Positions 1 through 5,094 of a stretch of 5,094 nt of DNA are shown here, in pieces. The stretch's first letter is position 1, and each line of letters begins with the position of its first letter. The position numbers were made by a program, and so were the translations under genes. The stretch is from Candidatus Binatia bacterium. Lineage in GTDB: Bacteria > Desulfobacterota_B > Binatia > UBA9968. The notes beneath the pieces were generated by a model. That model was given only the letters and a program-made list of their open reading frames with translations. It made no database searches and had not been told where the DNA came from. The stretch is taken from assembly GCA_025922795.1 (NCBI GenBank), contig JAICHC010000275.1, positions 1-5,094 on the forward strand. The letters are read 5' to 3'.

Positions 1-95
1 AGCGCTACCAGACGAGCATTGGCGACGATCTGCCTCATGTGAAAGCCTGGATGGAGCGTTTGCTCGAGCGGCCCATGGTAAAGGCAACGCCCTAA
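1..95 (+). CDS. C-terminal end of a probable glutathione S-transferase (partial, 5' end outside window)
   Basis: Only the last 30 codons are visible, read in frame from base 3 to the TAA at 93-95. The peptide runs RYQTSIGDDLPHVKAW followed by MERLLERPMVKATP. The pattern of a Trp-Met-x-Arg helix followed by an Arg-Pro-x-Val-x-x-Ala tail is the usual ending of the all-alpha C-terminal domain of bacterial glutathione S-transferases, cytosolic enzymes that conjugate glutathione to electrophiles or act in stress defence. The thioredoxin-fold domain and active site are off the left edge, so subclass and substrate cannot be judged. The frame is supported by being open to the edge and by the family-like tail. 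Because the fragment is so short, another protein with a GST-like C-terminal domain is possible. Confidence 0.62.
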   Translation, partial: RYQTSIGDDLPHVKAWMERLLERPMVKATP

Positions 96-157
96 GCGTG
101 CGTGATTCGTCAGAATGCCGGGGGGTGTGAGGTTCTGATCCGGCGACGAGAAAATGT

Positions 158-319
158 TTAGCGTTGCAGCGCAAAGCGAAGGCCAAGTTCGGAAACCCTG
201 GAATCGTTCTCGCCCAACGGGACTAAAGATTCTTCCCAGGTGCGCTGAACGTTAATCAGCGAGACTAGCGAAAGAACCACAAAAAGCAGCGCCAGAAGCG
301 CCCCCGACATTCCTTTCAT
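158..319 (-). CDS. Small single-pass membrane protein, 53 residues, unknown function
   Basis: The protein starts MKGMSGALLALLFVVLSLVS. It has a short positively charged N-terminus, one hydrophobic helix at about residues 5-23, and a polar C-terminal segment of about 30 residues with several charges (two Glu at 29-30, then Glu, Asp and Arg residues) ending FALQR. This looks like a small inner-membrane protein or a signal-anchored peptide with its tail outside the cytoplasm; there is no lipobox Cys. The ATG at 317-319 is chosen because GGGAGGC lies six bases upstream on the coding strand. The same frame stays open upstream to 499, but that extension lacks such a site and has a composition unlike coding sequence. 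The gene points towards the GST end and away from the Pht5-like gene. I do not recognise a family. It could be a real small protein or a chance ORF with a good ribosome site. Confidence 0.55.
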   Translation of the reverse strand: MKGMSGALLALLFVVLSLVSLINVQRTWEESLVPLGENDSRVSELGLRFALQR

Positions 320-324
320 AAATT

Positions 325-331
325 GCCTCCC
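325..331 (-). promoter_or_regulatory. Strong ribosome binding site for the 53-residue membrane protein
   Basis: On the minus strand the sequence reads GGGAGGCAATTT directly before the ATG. The GGAGG core is separated from the start codon by six bases, close to the optimal spacing. This site decides the start of the small gene, because the longer in-frame extension to base 499 has no comparable site at its ATG. Confidence 0.6.
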
Positions 332-416
332 AATCTTCTCACCTTGGGCTACCCTCAGTGATAGACGCGGGTGTCGTGGTTTTGTTACTGCGCATCTCCT
401 CCCGTGTGAAATTCCT

Positions 417-439
417 TTGCTGACGTTGGAAATCAGCAA
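417..439. promoter_or_regulatory. Inverted repeat TTGCTGA-N9-TCAGCAA, possible operator
   Basis: Two perfectly complementary 7-base arms flank a 9-base centre, giving a 23-base dyad of the size bound by dimeric helix-turn-helix regulators. It lies about 100 bases upstream of the 53-residue gene's start on its coding strand and about 170 bases upstream of the plus-strand promoter. No known regulator's consensus is recognised with confidence, and there is no U-tract, so a terminator is unlikely. A 7-base dyad in a window of this size can arise by chance. Confidence 0.3.
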
Positions 440-610
440 TGGCTGTGCCGCTAGGACAGATAGGGAAACTGGTGACCGGTGAAGGGCCTGGACTGCCACA
501 GTTACGCCGCGAGGCTGAACAGAATTGTGCGACGTGAACGGCGAACACTTTCCACGCTGCCTCCCCTGTTTTGGCCGTTTTTGTGTCTTGGTGACTTCGA
601 TGGAGCAACA

Positions 611-639
611 TTGACACCTTCAGCCGAGACTCCTATGAT
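611..639 (+). promoter_or_regulatory. Near-consensus sigma-70 promoter for the Pht5-like gene
   Basis: The -35 element is a perfect TTGACA (611-616). A spacer of exactly 17 bases (617-633) follows, then the -10 element TATGAT (634-639), one mismatch from TATAAT. Transcription would start near 646, giving a leader of about 24 bases before the ATG at 670, just enough for the ribosome site AGGA (660-663, six bases before the ATG). The match of both boxes, the ideal spacer and the placement make this the best-supported regulatory signal in the window. It probably transcribes the following amidohydrolase gene too. Confidence 0.8.
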
Positions 640-669
640 CCCCGAAAAACCGCGTCAACAGGACCCACC

Positions 670-1629
670 ATGGCCAAACTCAAGCTAACCATCGCTTTCG
701 ATAAATACGACTATCTGCAACCGTTGCGCGACGGCGACGTGCAGCCCGAGGGCATCGAACTCAACCTGCTCACGGTCGAGAGCGGCATCCGCCACGAGCG
801 CATGTTTCATTACGGCGAATACGATGCCTGCGAGTTCTCCATGTCGTCCTATCTCGTTGCCCGCGGCCAAGATATGGATTGGCTGCAGGCCATCCCGTTC
901 TTTCCACGCCGCATGTGGGGTCACAAGTTCTGTTTTATCCGAGCCGGCTCGGGCATCACAAAGCCGGTGGATTTGAAAGGCGGCCGCATCGGCCTGCGCA
1001 GTTACGAGAACACCTTGGCGCTCGTCACCAAGGGCATGCTGATGAACAGTTACGACCTCGGCGTGAGCGACGTCACCTGGGTGATCGTCAATAAGGAGAC
1101 CGTCGGCCTCAAGCTGCCATCGCACATCAAAATCGAATTCGTCGAAGGCAAGCGGAAGCTCGAAGATTTGCTGGTGGAGGGAAAAGTCGACGCGGAGGTC
1201 GAACCGGACTTGCCGCAGCGGTGGATTCGCGGCGAAGGAACCGTTGAACGGCTCTTTCCAGATTTCGAAAAAGCGGAGAAGGAATACTACAAGCGCACGA
1301 AAGTGTTCCCGATCATGCATCCCGTAGTCATCAAGAAGGAGATTCTCGACCGCGATCCATGGGTCGCGACAAGCTTATACGAGGCGCTGATCGAGTCACG
1401 CCAGGCTTACAATCAGTTCATGGAACAGCCGCATCGTTTGAGCTTCGCCTGGGGTCGGTCTTATTTGGAAGAGGAAAGAAAGTTTTTCGGCAAGGACCCG
1501 TTTTACCAGGGATTTAAAGAGAATTATCACGACGTGGAAAATTTGATTCAATTCGCCGGCCAGCAAGGCATGCTCGGACGCGATCTAACGGTGGAGGAGT
1601 TGTTTACGGAGAACACTCGGAGCACTTGA
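670..1629 (+). CDS. 4,5-dihydroxyphthalate decarboxylase (Pht5)-like / NMT1-type substrate-binding-fold protein
   Basis: The 319-residue protein resembles the family annotated either as 4,5-dihydroxyphthalate decarboxylase or as ABC-transporter substrate-binding protein, which has a two-lobed periplasmic-binding fold. Visible hallmarks are the PEGIELNLL strand (26-34), ACEFSMSSYLVARG (53-66), AIPFFPRRMWGHKF (74-87), the lobe-crossing DLKGGRIGLRSY (101-112), LLVEGKVDAEVEP (167-179), FPIMHPVVI (213-221) and the closing LTVEELF (306-312). Length is normal for the family (about 310-330). No signal peptide precedes MAKLKLTIAF, so the protein is probably cytosolic, which favours an enzyme or intracellular binder over a transport receptor. 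The start is supported by AGGA six bases upstream and by the promoter at 611-639. An amidohydrolase gene follows 121 bases later and is probably co-transcribed. The family name is secure, but decarboxylase activity on dihydroxyphthalate is only inherited annotation. The +1 frame remains coding-like after the stop, so the C-terminus may be altered by a frameshift. Confidence 0.85.
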   Translation: MAKLKLTIAFDKYDYLQPLRDGDVQPEGIELNLLTVESGIRHERMFHYGEYDACEFSMSSYLVARGQDMDWLQAIPFFPRRMWGHKFCFIRAGSGITKPVDLKGGRIGLRSYENTLALVTKGMLMNSYDLGVSDVTWVIVNKETVGLKLPSHIKIEFVEGKRKLEDLLVEGKVDAEVEPDLPQRWIRGEGTVERLFPDFEKAEKEYYKRTKVFPIMHPVVIKKEILDRDPWVATSLYEALIESRQAYNQFMEQPHRLSFAWGRSYLEEERKFFGKDPFYQGFKENYHDVENLIQFAGQQGMLGRDLTVEELFTENTRST

Positions 1630-1711
1630 ATACGGAAAGGTCGATTTCGAGGAGCACAGCATCGAGAAATATCTTCTCAATCCGAAGGATTTCTCGCTCC
1701 GCTCGAAATGA
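1613..1711 (+). other. Out-of-frame coding-like tail after the Pht5-like gene (possible frameshifted C-terminus)
   Basis: In the +1 frame relative to the preceding gene, the bases before and after its TGA read TLGALEYGKVDFEEHSIEKY and then LLNPKDFSLRSK before a TGA at 1709-1711. The peptide has a balanced, protein-like composition, and most of its codons end in G or C, like the genes around it. The frame opens only after a stop at 1586-1588 and contains no ATG, GTG or TTG start, so it cannot easily be an independent gene. It may be the true C-terminus of the 670 gene cut off by a one-base indel near 1613-1620, a decayed remnant, or chance. The family motif VEELF is already complete in the main frame, which is the argument against a frameshift. 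Confidence 0.3.
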
Positions 1712-1740
1712 CTATCGGAGCTCGCAACGACCGAATCATC

Positions 1741-1746
1741 AGGAGG
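1741..1746 (+). promoter_or_regulatory. Consensus ribosome binding site for the amidohydrolase
   Basis: A perfect AGGAGG lies four bases before the ATG at 1751, slightly closer than ideal but strong. It fixes the start of the amidohydrolase and suggests it is translated independently of the upstream gene even if carried on the same transcript. I saw no convincing separate promoter in 1630-1740. Confidence 0.75.
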
Positions 1747-1750
1747 GTTT

Positions 1751-2845
1751 ATGGCTGACTACCGAATTATCGACGCCGACGGGCATGTGATGGAGCTCGA
1801 TAGCGAGCTGCGCGAGTTTATCGGCCCGCCGTACAAAGATTTGGAATGGCACCAGAGCTATTCATTCTGGCCCGGGTTGACCATGGACGGCTACCTTCGA
1901 TCGCTCCGGCAAAAAGGCGGCTGGGCGGGCGGCGGCGATGGACCCAAGGCCAATCATTGGCTTGACTTCCTGGACAAGAACAAAATCGAGCTCACGGTCC
2001 TATATCCAACTCAAGGTCTCACTCATGGCGCGATTCAGGACAAGGACTGGGCGATCTGCATGGCGCGCGCCTATAACGATTGGCTCTACCACAAGTTCAT
2101 GAACGTAAGCCCGCGTCTGGTCGGCGTGGCTTTGCTGCCGATCCAGGATATTTCTGAGGCTGTCAAAGAACTGCGCCGCGCGGTGAACGAGCTCGGTATG
2201 GTTGGCGCCGTGCTGCCCGCAGTCGCGCCGGCTGGAAGGCTTTACAGCGGTCCGGAGTTTTACCCTCTCTGGGAGGAAGCGCAGAAGCTCGACGTACCGA
2301 TCTCCACCCACGGCGGGTTGAGCATGCCGGCGCTCGGTCTCGATATGGTGAGCAACTTCACCATCGGCCATACCCTGGAGCATCCGTTTGCCCAGATCCG
2401 TCAATTCGTCGCCATGATGTTCGAGGGCGTGTTCGAGCTATTTCCTCATTTCAGGTTCGGCTGCATCGAGTGCGGCGTGGGCTGGGTGCCTTACATGATG
2501 GACCGCATGGACGAGGAGCAGGAACGCAAAGGCCACTACTCGCCGCGCTGCAAGCTCAAACCCAGCGATTACGTCAAAAAAGGCAATATCTTTTTCGCCG
2601 TCGAGGTCGAAGAGTCCGCGCTCCCGCTTGCCGCGCAGGTCGCCAACGACAATGCGCTCATCTGGGCGTCGGACTATCCGCACGAGCGCGACCAGCGCGA
2701 CTTCAGCCACGACATCCCCAACCTGATCGATCGCAAGGATGTCAGCGACGAGCTGAAGCGGAAAATTTTCTGGGACAATCCCCTGCGCTTCTACCCGCGG
2801 CTCAAAGCCAGAGTGGAGAAAGGCGCAACCAAAGCGGTCGCTTGA
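1751..2845 (+). CDS. Amidohydrolase_2 family TIM-barrel metal-dependent hydrolase/decarboxylase
   Basis: This 364-residue protein belongs to the amidohydrolase_2 family (PF04909; relatives include ACMSD, gamma-resorcylate decarboxylase and 5-carboxyvanillate decarboxylase LigW). It opens with IIDADGHVME (6-15), where Asp10 and His12 take the place of the HxH metal pair after the first barrel strand. His187 in PISTHGG is the expected third metal ligand. FGCIECGVGWVPYMMDRMDE (236-255) is the family's Glu-Gly-Gly-x-Gly-Trp element with Cys241 in place of the first Gly. Asp308 in WASDYPH is the expected catalytic/metal Asp, and DNPLRFY (342-348) is the usual closing motif. Length is typical and all expected ligands are present, so the enzyme should be active, in the cytosol since no signal peptide is seen. 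Relatives break C-C or C-N/C-O bonds of carboxylated, often aromatic, compounds. The upstream Pht5-like gene points the same way, but the substrate is unknown. Confidence 0.88.
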   Translation: MADYRIIDADGHVMELDSELREFIGPPYKDLEWHQSYSFWPGLTMDGYLRSLRQKGGWAGGGDGPKANHWLDFLDKNKIELTVLYPTQGLTHGAIQDKDWAICMARAYNDWLYHKFMNVSPRLVGVALLPIQDISEAVKELRRAVNELGMVGAVLPAVAPAGRLYSGPEFYPLWEEAQKLDVPISTHGGLSMPALGLDMVSNFTIGHTLEHPFAQIRQFVAMMFEGVFELFPHFRFGCIECGVGWVPYMMDRMDEEQERKGHYSPRCKLKPSDYVKKGNIFFAVEVEESALPLAAQVANDNALIWASDYPHERDQRDFSHDIPNLIDRKDVSDELKRKIFWDNPLRFYPRLKARVEKGATKAVA

Positions 2846-2866
2846 TAAAAACCCGGATGTGTTGGT

Positions 2867-5094
2867 TTAATGAAAATCCCGGCTGCGCGTGCTCGCCGGT
2901 TGAAGCTCCAACCTAGGCTCCCACAATTCTTCCGCCACCAAATGCACCACGCCATCTTCGGCTTGCAGCTTGCCGGTGATGCCGAGAAAACTCACAGTCT
3001 TGGCCAGGACCGAGTACCGCTGCAATACGCTCTCCCATAGAACGATGTTGACGAAACCTGTTTCGTCTTCGAGGGTCATGAACACCACGCCCCCCGCTGT
3101 TCCCGGCCGCTGCCGGCAGATCACTAAACCGGCGTAGCTCACCTTCGCGCCATTTGGCATTGAAGCAACGGTGTGCGCATCGGGAAGCCCGCGACGAATC
3201 AAGCTTGCCCGCATGGGTTCGAGCGGGTGACGCCGGGTACTGTGCGAAGTTCTGCGATAGTCCCAGCTTACTTCTTCAAAATCGCTTAATGAATTGAAGG
3301 CCGGTTTCTGTTCGCGCGCTGCCAGGGACAATGATTCTTTTTGCTGACGGACCAAGCGCCGCACCTCCCATAACGCCGTACGGCGGTCGAGTTGCAAGCT
3401 GTCGAAGGCTCCCGCTTCCGCGAGCGCGCTGAGAGAGCCCTCATCCAGGGCTGTGCGGCGGGCGAAATCCTGCAGCGACGCAAAAGGCGCGAGATGCCGC
3501 GCCCGCGCGATTCTCTGCCACTCTCGCTCACCCAGGCCTTTCACGTAACGCAGTCCCATAAGGACAGCAAAGCCGCCGGCGCTTTCGTCACACGGCTCCA
3601 GGGTGCAATCCCATTCACTTGCCTGTGCGTCGATGGAGCGCATAACGACGTGATGGCGCTTGGCGTCTTCGACGATGGTCGCGGGCATGTAAAAGCCCAT
3701 CGGCTGGGCGTTCAGCAGAGAGCAGGCAAACTCCGCCGGATAGTGACACTTGAGCCAGGCCGTCGCGTAGGCGATCAAAGCGAAGCTCGCCGCATGGCTT
3801 TCCGGAAAGCCGTATTCGCCGAAACCGCGGATCTGTTCGAAAACGCGCTCGGCGAACTCAACGGCGATTCCCTTGGCTTGCATGCGCGTGATCAGCCGCT
3901 CGCGATGGCGCTCCATCCGTCCGGTCCGATGCCACGCCGCCATGTCGCGCCGCAGTTGATCCGCCTCGCCCGGCGTATAATCAGCCACAACCATCGCAAG
4001 CCGCATCACCTGCTCCTGGAACAGCGGTACACCGAGAGTCCGTGCGAGCACGGGTTTCAATAAATCATGGGGATATTGCACTGCTTCTTTGCCTTGGCGG
4101 CGGCGTAAATACGGATGCACCATGCCGCCGGTGATCGGACCGGGGCGGACGATGCTGACCTCGATCACCAGGTCATAAAAGCTTTTTGGCCGAAGGCGGG
4201 GCAGCATCGCCATCTGGGCGCGGCTTTCAATCTGAAACACCCCGACAGTGTCGCTTTTGCAGATCATGTCATAGGTTGCTGCGTCACCGCGCGGAATCGT
4301 TGCCATGGAAAGATCGACACCGTGATGTTCTCGTAAAAGCTTAAAGCAAAGATCGAGTTGGGTGAGCCCGCCAAGGCCGAGCAGATCCACTTTGAATAGG
4401 CCAAGATCTTCCACATCGTTCTTATCCCATTGAATCACCGTGCGCTCCGGCATGGTCGCGTTCTCGATCGGCACCAGGTCATGAACCGGCTCATGGCCAA
4501 GCAAAAAGCCGCCGGGATGGATCGACAAATGACGCGGAAAGTCCAGAATTTCATTGGCGAGCTCGAGCAGATGCTCGTGCAAGCCGCCGGCGGAATCGAT
4601 GCCCATTTGCGCCAACACATCGGGCCGGACAATTTCATAAGAGGATACCAACTTTGCGACTCGATCGAGTGCCGTTTCGGACAGGCCCAGAGCCTTACCA
4701 ATGTCGCGCAGCGCCGAACGCGAACGGTAACGCACCACGTTGGCAACCAAGGCGGCGTGGTCACGTCCGTATTTTTGGTAGACGTGCTGAATGACTTCCT
4801 CGCGCCGGTCATGCTCGATATCGAGATCGATATCCGGCGGCTCGGCCCGCTCTTTCGAGATAAACCGCTCGAATAGCAATCCGATGAGCTTGGGATCAAC
4901 GGCCGTGATACCCAGGCAATAACAAACGACTGAATTGGCTGCCGAGCCCCGCCCCTGGCAGAGAATACCGTTGGCGCGGCAGAACTCGACGATCTCCCAC
5001 ATGGTCAAGAAATAGCCGGGATAATCGAGCGCCTCGATGATCTCGAGTTCTTTTTCGATTTGCACCACGATCTCGTCCGGAATCCGGTTTTCAT
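2867..5094 (-). CDS. dnaE2: Error-prone DNA polymerase DnaE2 (C-family), C-terminal 741 residues; 5' end beyond the right edge
   Basis: The frame is open to the right edge, reading [18 protein letters not shown] at the border, so the start lies outside the window. Counting from the GTG at 5066-5068 as residue 1, [19 protein letters not shown] (37-55) and [14 protein letters not shown] (77-90) form the palm, with Asp79 and Asp81 matching the first two catalytic aspartates of DnaE. FKVDLLGL (225-232) supplies the third, Asp228. Finger motifs follow at [12 protein letters not shown] (275-286), [20 protein letters not shown] (305-324) and [19 protein letters not shown] (416-434). Helix-hairpin-helix elements lie near 509-555 and an OB fold at about 641-715, with the DnaE2-typical [20 protein letters not shown]. 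The end SRDFH is the family's usual terminus, so the C-terminus is intact. About 300 residues, including the PHP domain, are missing. DnaE2 performs mutagenic translesion synthesis, normally with ImuA/ImuB under LexA control; neither partner nor promoter is visible. Confidence 0.96.
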   Translation of the reverse strand, partial: ENRIPDEIVVQIEKELEIIEALDYPGYFLTMWEIVEFCRANGILCQGRGSAANSVVCYCLGITAVDPKLIGLLFERFISKERAEPPDIDLDIEHDRREEVIQHVYQKYGRDHAALVANVVRYRSRSALRDIGKALGLSETALDRVAKLVSSYEIVRPDVLAQMGIDSAGGLHEHLLELANEILDFPRHLSIHPGGFLLGHEPVHDLVPIENATMPERTVIQWDKNDVEDLGLFKVDLLGLGGLTQLDLCFKLLREHHGVDLSMATIPRGDAATYDMICKSDTVGVFQIESRAQMAMLPRLRPKSFYDLVIEVSIVRPGPITGGMVHPYLRRRQGKEAVQYPHDLLKPVLARTLGVPLFQEQVMRLAMVVADYTPGEADQLRRDMAAWHRTGRMERHRERLITRMQAKGIAVEFAERVFEQIRGFGEYGFPESHAASFALIAYATAWLKCHYPAEFACSLLNAQPMGFYMPATIVEDAKRHHVVMRSIDAQASEWDCTLEPCDESAGGFAVLMGLRYVKGLGEREWQRIARARHLAPFASLQDFARRTALDEGSLSALAEAGAFDSLQLDRRTALWEVRRLVRQQKESLSLAAREQKPAFNSLSDFEEVSWDYRRTSHSTRRHPLEPMRASLIRRGLPDAHTVASMPNGAKVSYAGLVICRQRPGTAGGVVFMTLEDETGFVNIVLWESVLQRYSVLAKTVSFLGITGKLQAEDGVVHLVAEELWEPRLELQPASTRSRDFH

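Larger units (their letters stand above)
320..669. other. Divergent intergenic region between the small membrane protein and the Pht5-like gene
   Basis: This stretch of about 350 bases holds no convincing gene; the short frames across it have coding-unlike composition and poor start sites. It contains, from left to right: the ribosome site of the minus-strand gene; an 18-codon minus-strand reading frame (339-395) just ahead of it; a perfect 7-base inverted repeat TTGCTGA-N9-TCAGCAA (417-439); a near-palindrome ACTGGTGACCGGT (468-480); and the plus-strand promoter at 611-639. I saw no clear sigma-70 promoter for the minus-strand gene, no tRNA and no tandem repeats. Confidence 0.7.

Noticed and set aside
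320..499. A longer, 113-codon version of the small membrane protein starting at 499
   Set aside because: The extra 60 residues are Arg/Ser/His-rich and not protein-like, while the internal ATG at 319 has an optimal ribosome site and begins exactly at the hydrophobic helix.
479..688. A 69-codon plus-strand frame ahead of and overlapping the Pht5-like gene
   Set aside because: It would run through the near-consensus promoter at 611-639, and its composition is not protein-like.
685..1320. A 211-codon minus-strand open frame opposite the Pht5-like gene
   Set aside because: It lies entirely antisense to a gene with clear family motifs, and its His/Ala/Asp-rich translation is typical of a codon-bias shadow.
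2898..2913. Hairpin GGTTG-AAGCTC-CAACC just inside the dnaE2 3' end, considered as a terminator for the amidohydrolase
   Set aside because: The stem is only five base pairs, no T-run follows on either strand, and it lies within coding sequence.
2470..2916. A 148-codon plus-strand frame overlapping the amidohydrolase 3' end and the start of the dnaE2 3' end
   Set aside because: The Arg/Gln/Ala-rich translation is an out-of-frame reading of the amidohydrolase, whose own frame carries the SDYPH and DNPLRFY motifs.
3392..4063. A 223-codon plus-strand open frame opposite dnaE2
   Set aside because: It is fully antisense to conserved DnaE2 sequence, has no ribosome site worth noting and shows no recognisable motif.
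4430..4876. Overlapping 148- and 154-codon open frames on both strands within dnaE2
   Set aside because: Both overlap the catalytic region of DnaE2, whose frame is fixed by the active-site motifs; the minus-strand one is a Ser/Arg/Pro-rich frame-shifted shadow.
5066..5068. GTG as a start codon for the polymerase
   Set aside because: The frame stays open to the window edge with family-like residues (RIPDEI) upstream, and the palm domain begins far too early for this to be the N-terminus.

Overview
This is a moderately GC-rich bacterial window with tight gene packing and Shine-Dalgarno-led starts. The gene content (a glutathione S-transferase end, a Pht5-like protein, an Amidohydrolase_2 protein and a DnaE2 polymerase) fits a proteobacterium or a related uncultured soil or sediment lineage. 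Nothing in the window fixes the taxon, so this is a weak inference.

Layout, left to right. Bases 1-95 hold the last 30 codons of a plus-strand gene whose tail looks like a glutathione S-transferase. On the minus strand, 158-319 is a small gene for a 53-residue single-pass membrane protein with an optimal ribosome binding site; it is not a family I recognise. Bases 320-669 form a roughly 350-base divergent intergenic region. It contains two operator-like inverted repeats and, at 611-639, a near-consensus sigma-70 promoter pointing right. That promoter drives a plus-strand pair: 670-1629, a protein of the 4,5-dihydroxyphthalate decarboxylase / NMT1-like periplasmic-binding-fold family, and 1751-2845, an Amidohydrolase_2 TIM-barrel metalloenzyme. 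Converging on them with only 21 bases between stop codons is the C-terminal 741 residues of an error-prone DNA polymerase DnaE2 (2867 to beyond the right edge, minus strand).

How the genes may work together. The Pht5-like protein lacks a signal peptide and sits just before a metal-dependent hydrolase or decarboxylase from a superfamily that includes aromatic-acid decarboxylases. The two probably form a small catabolic operon acting on an aromatic or other carboxylated compound, but the substrate cannot be read from the sequence. DnaE2 belongs to a separate function, damage-induced translesion synthesis, and its promoter and any imuA/imuB partners lie outside the window.

I see no clear evidence of a new multi-gene system. 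The points most worth a second look are a coherent out-of-frame coding tail after the Pht5-like gene (1613-1711), the unassigned 53-residue membrane protein, and the palindromes in its upstream region.
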